Shown: piece after piece, positions 9,211-16,636 of the stretch | Numbering within the stretch: the first letter of the stretch is position 1 | Layout of the letters: every line of letters begins with the position of its first letter | Source: Fimbriimonas ginsengisoli Gsoil 348 | Lineage (GTDB): Bacteria; Armatimonadota; Fimbriimonadia; Fimbriimonadales; Fimbriimonadaceae | DNA length: 64,000 nucleotides | Assembly (NCBI RefSeq): GCF_000724625.1 | Contig: NZ_CP007139.1 | Coordinates: 2,480,001 to 2,544,000 of the forward strand | Reading direction: 5' to 3' | Notes under the pieces: model-generated | Told to the model about the DNA's origin: nothing | The model's input: the letters and a program-made list of their open reading frames with translations, nothing else | Database searches by the model: none | Position numbers and translations under genes: made by a program

Positions 9211-9551
9211 CAGGCGGTCACCTTAAACCCGACCATCTGCCAAGCCACTCCGCCACGGTTTCCGCCGTTCCCCGGGTCCGCGTAGTACCCCTCGATCGTC
9301 TGGCTTGCCACAAGATCGATCAACGACCATTGGAGAAGGAGAGCGTCCTGACGGCCCGGATTGAGGGCGGCAAATGAATCGCCCAGCTCGGTGAGCCCCT
9401 CGGCGTAACGAGCTTCCAGGCCTTGCTCGGCGATGAGATGGCGAAGGAACTCTAGAACTCCCACTTGTGTGGCGGAGGGCCATTCGTCGGCCGGTACGAT
9501 CCGGTCGACGACGGCGGCGAGGGTGCTCCAATGCGCTTCGGACAGCTCCAT
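9210..9551 (-). CDS. Gluconate 2-dehydrogenase subunit 3-like protein
   Basis: This 113-residue protein contains the subunit-3 pattern: LSEAHWSTLAAVVDRIVPADEWPSA near the N-terminus, then a G-V-x-x-F-L segment and a C-terminal G-Y-Y-A-D-P-x-x-G-G-N-x-G motif. In gluconate/sorbitol dehydrogenase-type complexes this small subunit accompanies the GMC flavoprotein and carries the export signal. Here ATG 9551 (M-E-L-S-E-A-H) is preferred over TTG 9560, and no clear signal peptide is present. It is coupled to the GMC gene through a TGATG overlap. Confidence 0.85.
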   Translation of the reverse strand: MELSEAHWSTLAAVVDRIVPADEWPSATQVGVLEFLRHLIAEQGLEARYAEGLTELGDSFAALNPGRQDALLLQWSLIDLVASQTIEGYYADPGNGGNRGGVAWQMVGFKVTA

Positions 9552-9601
9552 CGCCGCCAAGCATACGCCGTATCACGTTCCGAGTAACATGCTCCCCGGT
9601 A

Positions 9602-10990
9602 ATGAAGAAGGTCTGGGGTGGTGCGTTTAGCGAGTCTTCGAACGACTTGGTCGACCGGTTCGGTCAGTCGATCGAGTCGGATCTGAATTTTTGGCAGGAA
9701 GATATCATCGGCTCCGTCGCCCACGCTCGCATGCTGGGCGAAGTTGGGATCATCACCAAGGAAGAGGCCGACATCCTGATCCGCGGCCTCGAAAAGATCC
9801 ACGAAGAGGGGCCGGATTTCCTCCACCTGGACGTCGAGGACGTCCACACCGCCATCGAGATCCGCCTCAAGGAGCTGGTGGGAGACGTCGGGGGCAAGCT
9901 CCACACTGCCCGCAGCCGCAACGACCAGGTAGCGACCGATACCCGCCTCTACGTTCATAACCAATTGATCGAAGTCCAGGACCTGATCAAGAAGCTCCAA
10001 GGGCTTCTGCTGCGGAAGGGCGAAGAATTCCAGGGCGCGATCATGCCGGGATACACCCACCAGCAGCGGGCTCAACCCATCACCCTCGGCTTCCACCTGA
10101 TGGCCCATTTTTGGGCGCTACAGCGGCACGGATGGAGGGCCGAGCGACTGTTCGAGCTCGCCAACTACTCCCCGCTCGGCGCTGCCGCCCTCGCCGGAAC
10201 CAGTTTCCCGATCGACCGGGAAATGACCGCGAAGGAACTCGGCTTCATCGCCCCAATTCCAAACGCTCTCGACGCCACCAGCGACCGGTCGTACATCCTC
10301 GACACCCTGCACCTTTGCGCGCTCATCATGCTGGATCTCTCCCGGATCTCGCAAGAGCTCGTCCTCTATTCGGGCCGCGAGTTCGCATTTGTGAAGCTTA
10401 GCGACACCGTGACTACGGGAAGCAGCATCATGCCGCAGAAGCGAAACCCCGACATGGCCGAGTTGATCCGCGGCCGAACCGCCCGCGCCGTGAGCAACTG
10501 GGTCACCCTTGCCGGCGTGATGAAAGGCCTGCCCCTCGGCTACAACCGCGACACGCAGGAGGATAAGCCACCGCTGTTCGATTCCCTGCGCAAGGTCAAG
10601 GACAGTATCGAGCTCGTGTTCATGATGATCGACACCGCCGACTGGCAGCTCGATCGCATGGCGACGACCGTCCGGGGGGATTTCAGCACCGCGACCGATT
10701 TGGCCGATTACCTTGCCGCCCAAGGAATGCCGTTCCGCGAAGCCCACGAGCTCGTCGGCCAAGTCGTCCGCGGCTGCGATTCCTTAGGCTGCGCCCTCGA
10801 AGACCTCACCGAAGCCCAACTCGCGCAGATCGCTCCCGGCGTCCCCAAGGAAGCCTTAAGCGTCCTCCAACCGGAAGACTCCGTCCGCCGCCGAGAATCC
10901 CTCGGCGCCCCCGGCCCCAACGCCATGGCCACCCAACTCGCCCACGCGCGACGAATGCTGGAAGCCGTCGGGTTCCCGAAGGTCGCCTAA
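9602..10990 (+). CDS. argH: Argininosuccinate lyase
   Basis: The enzyme splits argininosuccinate into arginine and fumarate, the last step of arginine synthesis. The 462-residue length from ATG 9602 (M-K-K-V-W-G-G-A-F) is normal for ArgH; the upstream extension to 9467 runs across the divergent neighbour and is not real. The fumarase/aspartase signature GSSIMPQKRNPD lies about two thirds in, TARSRNDQVATDTR is the second conserved region, and H in GYTHQQRAQPI is conserved. It stands alone: no argG or other arginine gene is beside it. A palindromic repeat begins 10 bp after the stop. Confidence 0.97.
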   Translation: MKKVWGGAFSESSNDLVDRFGQSIESDLNFWQEDIIGSVAHARMLGEVGIITKEEADILIRGLEKIHEEGPDFLHLDVEDVHTAIEIRLKELVGDVGGKLHTARSRNDQVATDTRLYVHNQLIEVQDLIKKLQGLLLRKGEEFQGAIMPGYTHQQRAQPITLGFHLMAHFWALQRHGWRAERLFELANYSPLGAAALAGTSFPIDREMTAKELGFIAPIPNALDATSDRSYILDTLHLCALIMLDLSRISQELVLYSGREFAFVKLSDTVTTGSSIMPQKRNPDMAELIRGRTARAVSNWVTLAGVMKGLPLGYNRDTQEDKPPLFDSLRKVKDSIELVFMMIDTADWQLDRMATTVRGDFSTATDLADYLAAQGMPFREAHELVGQVVRGCDSLGCALEDLTEAQLAQIAPGVPKEALSVLQPEDSVRRRESLGAPGPNAMATQLAHARRMLEAVGFPKVA

Positions 10991-11412
10991 CCCGCCACCG
11001 TGGCATGGGCTTCCAGCCCATGTGTATCACGACCATCCTGGTCGTGCAAAGCCGCCAAGGGCAAGATGCCCTTGGGACACACGGGCTGGAAGCCCAATGC
11101 CATCCAGTTTTCGTGCCGGCCGCCTATTTAGACTGCGGTGGCCTGACACCGCTTTCTGTCCGCGAGCCTGCGAGCGAGCCACCGAGTCGCTCTCGATCCC
11201 GATTCTAAGGCTCCGTCGGCAGGAAAACGGCGGCAAATCTTGCCCTCCAACAAAAACTGGATGGCATTAGGCTGGAAGCCCGTGCCACGCCCGGAACCTA
11301 GCCCACGAGGACGATGTATTTGTTCCACCGAAGGCCGTGTCTCACCCGGTGCTCAGACCGGGTGTGGATTGAAACAAGGCGAACGACGGGATCTATGCCT
11401 CGAACGGAGGTC
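10991..11412. repeat. Repeat-filled intergenic region (422 bp, no gene)
   Basis: No credible coding frame is present. In order it holds: a palindrome GGGCTTCCAGCCC at about 11007-11019; a hairpin CACGACCA/TGGTCGTG at 11028-11046; a composite element bounded by inverted copies of AAAACTGGATGGCATT (11083-11281); and a CRISPR-like repeat-spacer-repeat that starts at 11339 and runs into the next gene. Related palindromes recur at 26.3, 43.2 and 58.9 kb. Confidence 0.8.
11083..11281. mobile_element. MITE-like composite element A with 16-bp terminal inverted repeats
   Basis: AATGCCATCCAGTTTT at 11096-11111 and its exact reverse complement AAAACTGGATGGCATT at 11253-11268 face each other. Each is flanked on its outer side by a small GGCTGGAAGCC palindrome (11083-11095 and 11270-11281). 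About 140 bp of unrelated sequence lies inside, with no transposase. The same ends in the same arrangement occur at 26365-26580. No target-site duplication was identified. Confidence 0.55.
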
Positions 11413-11446
11413 TCATCTGGTCCCCCGACCGGGTGCGGTCCCTTCG
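11339..11446 (+). CRISPR. CRISPR-like remnant: one repeat, one 34-nt spacer, one degenerate repeat
   Basis: The first unit (11339-11375, 37 nt) has an internal 8-bp hairpin CACCCGGT/ACCGGGTG (11343-11364) and ends in GTGGATTGAAAC, the hallmark 3' end of many type I and III CRISPR repeats. Exactly 71 nt further on (11410-11446) lies a second unit. It matches the first at 21 of its first 29 positions and is degraded at its 3' end, as terminal repeats often are. The gap between them is 34 nt, a normal spacer length. There is no cas gene in the window. The second unit overlaps the last codons of the convergent membrane-protein gene. It may be an orphan or decayed array, or chance resemblance. Confidence 0.5.
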
Positions 11447-11943
11447 CGCCCTGCGCCCCGCGCTTCCCCCCGCAGGAGGAGGCCAAAGGCCACCACGTGC
11501 GTGACGAAGAGCACCGGGACGTAGATTGTCGGGATCGCGAAGTTTGCGCCGAGCTGGCCCGAGACGGAGGGCAGGTCCAAGCGGACCGCGTTTGCCGTAT
11601 CGATGACAAGGTCTGCCATTCCGGCCAAGTTGAATAGCCAAACCATCGGCCAGAAAATTTTCGGCCGCCGATAGCTCACCAACGCCCCGATCGCCAACGT
11701 CGCGGCTAGAAAGTCGCCGTAGGCGGCCGTGACCGCAAAGTCCGAGGGCAGATGTGCGCCAACCACCCCGGGCAACAGGAACGTGAGGCCGTAGTACCGA
11801 AAGCTGTGGATGGTCGCGATGAGGCGGTTTGCGCTCAAACGATCCATCGATTTGACCTTTGGCCAAAAGTAGTGAATCGCGAAAAGAGTCGCCACAACGT
11901 ATCCGGTAACCAGGTCGACGAGAAAAATGCTAGTTGGATTCAT
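11413..11943 (-). CDS. Small integral membrane protein, unknown family
   Basis: This 176-residue protein has about five hydrophobic segments (FLVDLVTGYVVATLFAIHYFW, YGLTFLLPGVVGAHL, FLAATLAIGALV, IFWPMVWLFNLAGMADLVI and VPVLFVTHVVAFGLLL). I do not recognise a family. It follows the methyltransferase gene by 16 bp and is most likely co-transcribed with it under TetR control. The last dozen residues (REGTAPGRGTR) are encoded by the degenerate CRISPR-like repeat and are low complexity, so the natural C-terminus may have been altered by that sequence. Confidence 0.75.
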   Translation of the reverse strand: MNPTSIFLVDLVTGYVVATLFAIHYFWPKVKSMDRLSANRLIATIHSFRYYGLTFLLPGVVGAHLPSDFAVTAAYGDFLAATLAIGALVSYRRPKIFWPMVWLFNLAGMADLVIDTANAVRLDLPSVSGQLGANFAIPTIYVPVLFVTHVVAFGLLLRGEARGAGREGTAPGRGTR

Positions 11944-11959
11944 GGCCTACCTCCTCGGG

Positions 11960-12799
11960 TCAGATTCGGGTCGAGCCCGGCTTGCGGGCGATGAACAGAT
12001 AGACGCGCAAGCGGCCGTCGCGCAGACCCTCGGTGAGGTTCTGTACGGCATCTCTTGCCCGCCCGCCGACCAGCGAGACGAGGTTAAGCGGCGGCATCTC
12101 GCCCGACTGCATCAGCCGCCCAAGCTCGGCAAATCCCTGGACGGCGAGCGGCGTCTTGTCTTCCGCCGAAATCTCTTCGAAGCCGGCGGTCAAAAGCGCT
12201 TCGATGATCGCATGGGGCGGTGCCACGAAGCTAGAACTAGGGTCGGCCGCCCACGGCATCGGGTAATTCGGAGCCTCGCCGCCGGACAGAACCACGTCGT
12301 AGATCGCGATCCTGCCGCCCGGCTTCAGCACCCGGAACACTTCGGAATAGAACCGCGGTTTGTCTTCGATGTTCATCCCGGCGTGCTGGGTCATCGCGTC
12401 ATCGAACTCGGAGTCGTCGAACGGAAGACGAAGCGCGTCCCCACACGTGAAAGACACCCGCCCCGTTTGTCCGGTGCGCTCCGTCAGGTAGTTCGCAATC
12501 TCCACGTACTCGGGGGTCAGGTCCACTCCGGTGACGCGGCAGTCATACGCGTTCGCCAAGATTCGGGCAGGACCGCCGAATCCCGATCCGATGTCGAGAA
12601 CGTGGCTTCCCGGCTTCGGATCTAACGCCGCCCCCACCTCCTCCGTCGCGGCCAGGCCGCCCGCGTGAAATTGATCCGCTAGGGCGAGCCGTCTCGGTTC
12701 GATACGCCCTTCCGAAAACCCGGACGTCTCGAGCGCGCTCTCGAGTCGCGCGCGGATTCCCTCGGTTCCGTAGAAGTTACTGACAGTTGCGTTGCTCAT
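11960..12799 (-). CDS. Class I SAM-dependent methyltransferase
   Basis: This 279-residue methyltransferase has motif I VLDIGSGFGGPARILA at about residue 68, the acidic VTGVDLTPEYVEIA after strand 2, DALRLPFDDSEFDDAM (motif II), and FRVLKPGGRIAIYDVV. The G-F-G-G-x-A-R motif I and the QFHAGGLAAT lead-in resemble sarcosine/dimethylglycine and sterol-type methyltransferases, so the acceptor is probably a small molecule, though unassigned. It starts 30 bp downstream of a copy of the TetR operator and is followed by the membrane-protein gene. Its job may be detoxification or modification of the TetR inducer. Confidence 0.88.
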   Translation of the reverse strand: MSNATVSNFYGTEGIRARLESALETSGFSEGRIEPRRLALADQFHAGGLAATEEVGAALDPKPGSHVLDIGSGFGGPARILANAYDCRVTGVDLTPEYVEIANYLTERTGQTGRVSFTCGDALRLPFDDSEFDDAMTQHAGMNIEDKPRFYSEVFRVLKPGGRIAIYDVVLSGGEAPNYPMPWAADPSSSFVAPPHAIIEALLTAGFEEISAEDKTPLAVQGFAELGRLMQSGEMPPLNLVSLVGGRARDAVQNLTEGLRDGRLRVYLFIARKPGSTRI

Positions 12800-12828
12800 G
12801 TTTTCAGGTCTCCTAAATGAGGCTCATT

Positions 12829-12846
12829 AAATGATGATCGTCATAC
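12829..12846. promoter_or_regulatory. Second (imperfect) TetR operator
   Basis: This 18-bp site matches the perfect palindrome in front of the tetR gene at 13 of 18 positions, keeping ATGATG on the left and TCATAC on the right. It lies 30-47 bp upstream of the methyltransferase ATG. A second short palindrome, AATGAG-G-CTCATT, sits beside it at 12816-12828. Confidence 0.55.
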
Positions 12847-12890
12847 AATCGAAGTGCGACAACAGGTCTTGGGAGCGGCTTCATCACTCT

Positions 12891-13463
12891 TCAGAGGGTG
12901 CTGAGGAACTGGCGAAGCTGTTCGCGGGTGGCACGGAGGATTGCGGAGCTGAGATCGGGGTCCCCGCTCGCCCGGGCAAGGGCGACCGAGCCGCTCAGGG
13001 CCGAAAAAATGTAGATGGCGCGCTCCCGTTTCTGTGAGAGCGTGGCCCCCGGCAAGTAACCGGCCAGTACGTCGATCCCCTGTCGATACTTCTGGGCGAA
13101 CTTCGCTTTCGATTGCGGAGACCTCCGCCCCTCCTCCGCGGTGAGCGCGGGAAGAATACAGCCGAAACCGGGATGGTCGCGGTGAAGCTCGCTTGTGTAG
13201 TGCTCGACGTAACCCATAACCCCACCCTTGAGAAGCGTCTCGGCGGCGGTCTCGATGCTACGTTCGAACGCATGCTCCATCGCCTGATCCTTGAGATCTT
13301 CTTTGTCTTCGAAATGAGCGTAGAAGCCGCCATGGCTGAGGCCCAGCTTCGACATCAGGGTGGCGATGCCGATCCCCTCGAAGCCGTGCTCCCGAAACTC
13401 CTGAGAAGCCCGCTCGACGATCTTCTTGTGGGTCTTCTCCTTATGGTCTTCCTGATATCTCAT
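12891..13463 (-). CDS. TetR/AcrR-family transcriptional repressor
   Basis: This 190-residue regulator has a TetR helix-turn-helix in the first 55 residues: IVERASQEFREHGFEGIGIATLMSKLGLSHGGFYAHFEDKEDL in outline, with the typical G-x-x-Y-x-H-F end. The C-terminal ligand-binding part is most like the TetR_C group seen next to short-chain oxidoreductases, with a Cys in GFGCILPAL. A perfect 18-bp palindrome abuts its start codon, indicating autorepression. A related site precedes the downstream methyltransferase gene. The GH38 gene starts divergently 75 bp away and could share the control region. Confidence 0.92.
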   Translation of the reverse strand: MRYQEDHKEKTHKKIVERASQEFREHGFEGIGIATLMSKLGLSHGGFYAHFEDKEDLKDQAMEHAFERSIETAAETLLKGGVMGYVEHYTSELHRDHPGFGCILPALTAEEGRRSPQSKAKFAQKYRQGIDVLAGYLPGATLSQKRERAIYIFSALSGSVALARASGDPDLSSAILRATREQLRQFLSTL

Positions 13464-13469
13464 CGGATT

Positions 13470-13487
13470 GTATGATGTACATCATAC
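13470..13487. promoter_or_regulatory. Perfect 18-bp TetR operator
   Basis: GTATGATGTACATCATAC is a perfect palindrome located 7-24 bp upstream of the TetR start codon and about 52 bp upstream of the divergent GH38 start. Its size and symmetry are normal for TetR operators. No other ribosome-binding site is visible in that space, so bound repressor would cover the translation start region. Confidence 0.8.
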
Positions 13488-13538
13488 CTTTCCTTTTCAT
13501 AAAATCAAGGGTCCGGATTCTTCATTCATAATCCAGAC

Positions 13539-16500
13539 TTGCTCCTCGATCCCAAGATTCCGACCAAGATCGTTCACCTCGAAAAGACCTACGACCTCCT
13601 GCGGTTTGCCCCCGTCGCCGCAGTCGAAATGGAGATAGCGGAAACGCGGGAGCACTTTCGATCGGTTCCTCAGTTGGATTACCGGCCGGTTTCCGTAGGA
13701 ACGGCTTGGGGCGAAAATTGGGGGAACGCCTGGTTCCGCGGGCGGGTCTCCGTTCCTGCGGAACTAGACGGCGAGTCGCTCTTCGTTCGTGCCGACACCG
13801 GCGCCCCGGAGAGCCTGTTCCTGGTCGACGGTGTCCATCGGGGTGTCTTCGATCCGTTCCACCCCGTTCGCCTTCTCGACCTTCGAGCGCAAGGCGGCAA
13901 GAGTTACGAGATCGCCCTGGAGGCGTATGCCGGCCACAGCTTCCCCGGAACCCAACCGTACGAGTACGTCCGCCCGACCGAGAACGCGGTCGAGGTGACT
14001 CCCGGGTGTCGGATTTACAAGGGCGTCGAGCTCGTTCGCGAGCGAGCCGACGTTAGCGCCTTCGTAAACGAGCTCCGAGCGCTCCGGCAGGTCGCCGCCG
14101 CGCTCGACCCGAACTCCTTAAGAAGGGCTCGTATTCAGACGATGTTCGGTGAGGTCTTCCAACTCGTCTACGCCAAGCCGGAAGAGACGGACGAGGCGAC
14201 TTGGCGCGAGGCGATCGCCGAAGCCTGCAAAGTCATGCGACCGCTTCTGGAGGCGAAGAATGGCAGCAGCATTCCCCAGATGGGGATCGTCGGGCATTCT
14301 CACATCGACACCGCCTGGCTTTGGCCGATCCGAGAGACTTGGCGCAAGCTGGCTCGCACCTACTCCTCGGTGCTGAGCCTCATGGACCAGTACCCGGAGT
14401 TCCGCTTCACCCAGAGCGCTGCGTATCACTACGATGTGGTCCGACAGCTCTATCCCGAGATATTCGAACGGGTCCGGCAGCGGGTGCGGGAGGGTCGGTG
14501 GGAGGTCAACGGCGCCATGTGGATCGAGCCGGACTGCAACCTTCCATCCGGCGAGTCGTTCGTCCGCCAGCTCCTCGTCGGGCAGCGCGCCACCAGGGAG
14601 ATGTTCGGCGTGACCTCCGACTGTTTCTGGCAGCCGGACGTCTTCGGCTACTCGGCGTCGCTTCCCCAGATCCTGCAGAGCGCCGACGTTCGGTTCTTCC
14701 TGACTACCAAACTGAGCTGGAACGACACGAACCGTTTCCCGTACGACACCTTCGTCTGGCAGGGGATCGACGGCAGCACGGTGATCTCTCACTTCAACGA
14801 GATGCAAGGATGGCCGGATCCGGAGTCGCTTACCCGCCTATGGGGGCAGGTGCAGCACAAAGACGTTCAGGATCGGCGTCTGGTCGGTTTCGGTCACGGC
14901 GACGGCGGGGGCGGCCCGATGGCCGAGATGATTGAGATCGCGCGGTTGACCGAAGACCTGGAGGGTTGCCCAAAGACCGCTTACACAAGCATGAGCGAGT
15001 TCATGAACGGGGTGCAGGACGAGCTGCCGGACCTGCCCCGGTGGGTGGGCGAGCTGTACCTCGAGCTGCACCGCGGCACCCTGACCTCGATCGCCGCGAT
15101 CAAACGGTTCAACCGGAAGTGCGAATTCGCCCTCCGCGACGCAGAGCTCGCGGCGACCCTCGCGGCGCTGAACGGAACTCCGTACCCGCGCGAACCGATG
15201 CTGGATACGTGGAAGCGACTGCTTCTAAACCAGTTCCACGACATCCTTCCCGGCTCCTCGATCGCGGAGGTGAACGACGAAGCGCTCGACACCTTCGACC
15301 TCTGCCTCTCCGAAGCAAACTCCCTGCGCGACCAAGCGCTGGCCGCCATCGCCGGTAAAGGCGACCACGCCGTGCTCTTCAATAGCATGAGCTGGGTCCG
15401 CGGCGGTGAGATCGTCCTGAAAGGGTTGCCCGAGGGGCTGAGTCCGGCGGGCTCGGTCGCTCAGCCGATCGTTGACGTGGCGGGGGAACGGTCGCTGGCC
15501 GTGAGCGGCGTAGAAATTCCCGCGCTTGGGTTTACCGGCCTCCCCTTGGTTGCCGCCGAAGAGTGCGGCGCGTCGGCCTTCGGGCTAGATGATTTGGAGG
15601 TACGCACTCCCTTCGCCCATGTTCGATTCGACGAAAGCGGACGCATCATCTCCTTCTTCGATCTTGCGGCTCGGCGCGAGCTCGTCTCATTGGGGGGCAC
15701 GTTCAACAACCTTCTCATGGGTGAGGACGTCCCGGCCGCCTGGGATAACTGGGACATCGACCGCGATCAGCGACACAAGCTGAAGTCAGCGGGCCGGCTG
15801 ATCAAGAAGGAGGTCGTGGCCGACGGTCCGCTCCAACTCCGGATCCGGTTCGAATACGAGCTGGGTCGCGAGTCGCGCCTCGTTCAGGACGTCGTCTTCC
15901 ACTCAACGACGCCGCGGGTTGATTTCGATACTTGGGTCGATTGGCACGAGCGGTACCAGTTCCTTAAGGTTGGCTTCGCCCTCGATGTGCTGGCGGAAAC
16001 GGCCCGCCACGAGATCCAATTCGGTCACGTCGTTCGAAACGCGCACGACAATACCAGCCAGGATCGAGCGCAGTTCGACGTATGCACCCACAAATGGTCC
16101 GACATCTCCGAAACCGGCTATGGCGTCGCGTTTATCAACGATTGCAAATATGCCTGCACGATCAAGGAAGGGGAATACCGGCTGAGTCTCATTAAGTCCG
16201 GGCGGCGTCCGGACCCCCGAGGGGATGAGGGAGAGCACCGATTCGCTTACGCGATGCTTCCTCACGCCGGCGGGTTCTCCGTCGAGTCGGTCATCCGCCC
16301 GGCCTATGAGTTCAACGTGGACGTCACCGCGGCCCTGGGTGGCGGATCAGATTCCTTCTCGCTCGTACAAATCGATGCGCCGAATGTGATCGTCGAAGCG
16401 GTGAAGTGGGCGGAAGACGAAGACGCCGTGATCCTCCGGATTTACGAAGCCTCAAAGACCGGAACGCACGCCAAGCTCCGATTCGGCTTCGCCACAACGT

Positions 16501-16616
16501 CCGTGGAGGAGACGAACCTCCTGGAGGAGCGGCCGACTCCGGTCCGCTTGGAAAATGGCGAGGCAAAGCTCTACTTCCGCCCGTTCGAAATCCAGACCCT
16601 GCGGTGCCGACGGTGA
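13539..16616 (+). CDS. Alpha-mannosidase, glycoside hydrolase family 38
   Basis: This 1025-residue GH38 enzyme hydrolyses terminal alpha-mannosides. GHSHIDTAWLWP at about residue 250 gives the zinc-binding His and Asp, QPDVFGYSASLPQ at about 365 the nucleophile Asp, and GFGHGDGGGGP at about 450 the further zinc His. LLLNQFHDILPGSSI is the conserved middle-domain block. The length is normal for bacterial GH38. No signal peptide is visible, so it is probably cytoplasmic, acting on imported mannosides. TTG 13539 is the best start in frame, since no ATG or GTG precedes the conserved N-terminus. It is divergent from tetR and convergent with the GH43 gene. Confidence 0.95.
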   Translation: MLLDPKIPTKIVHLEKTYDLLRFAPVAAVEMEIAETREHFRSVPQLDYRPVSVGTAWGENWGNAWFRGRVSVPAELDGESLFVRADTGAPESLFLVDGVHRGVFDPFHPVRLLDLRAQGGKSYEIALEAYAGHSFPGTQPYEYVRPTENAVEVTPGCRIYKGVELVRERADVSAFVNELRALRQVAAALDPNSLRRARIQTMFGEVFQLVYAKPEETDEATWREAIAEACKVMRPLLEAKNGSSIPQMGIVGHSHIDTAWLWPIRETWRKLARTYSSVLSLMDQYPEFRFTQSAAYHYDVVRQLYPEIFERVRQRVREGRWEVNGAMWIEPDCNLPSGESFVRQLLVGQRATREMFGVTSDCFWQPDVFGYSASLPQILQSADVRFFLTTKLSWNDTNRFPYDTFVWQGIDGSTVISHFNEMQGWPDPESLTRLWGQVQHKDVQDRRLVGFGHGDGGGGPMAEMIEIARLTEDLEGCPKTAYTSMSEFMNGVQDELPDLPRWVGELYLELHRGTLTSIAAIKRFNRKCEFALRDAELAATLAALNGTPYPREPMLDTWKRLLLNQFHDILPGSSIAEVNDEALDTFDLCLSEANSLRDQALAAIAGKGDHAVLFNSMSWVRGGEIVLKGLPEGLSPAGSVAQPIVDVAGERSLAVSGVEIPALGFTGLPLVAAEECGASAFGLDDLEVRTPFAHVRFDESGRIISFFDLAARRELVSLGGTFNNLLMGEDVPAAWDNWDIDRDQRHKLKSAGRLIKKEVVADGPLQLRIRFEYELGRESRLVQDVVFHSTTPRVDFDTWVDWHERYQFLKVGFALDVLAETARHEIQFGHVVRNAHDNTSQDRAQFDVCTHKWSDISETGYGVAFINDCKYACTIKEGEYRLSLIKSGRRPDPRGDEGEHRFAYAMLPHAGGFSVESVIRPAYEFNVDVTAALGGGSDSFSLVQIDAPNVIVEAVKWAEDEDAVILRIYEASKTGTHAKLRFGFATTSVEETNLLEERPTPVRLENGEAKLYFRPFEIQTLRCRR

Positions 16617-16636
16617 GGTTGTATTGCGGCAACCTC
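16615..16636. terminator. Hairpin between convergent GH38 and GH43 genes
   Basis: GAGGTTG at 16615-16621 pairs with CAACCTC at 16630-16636 over an 8-nt loop, between the two converging stop codons. There is no strong T-run, so efficiency is uncertain; position is the main argument. Confidence 0.4.
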
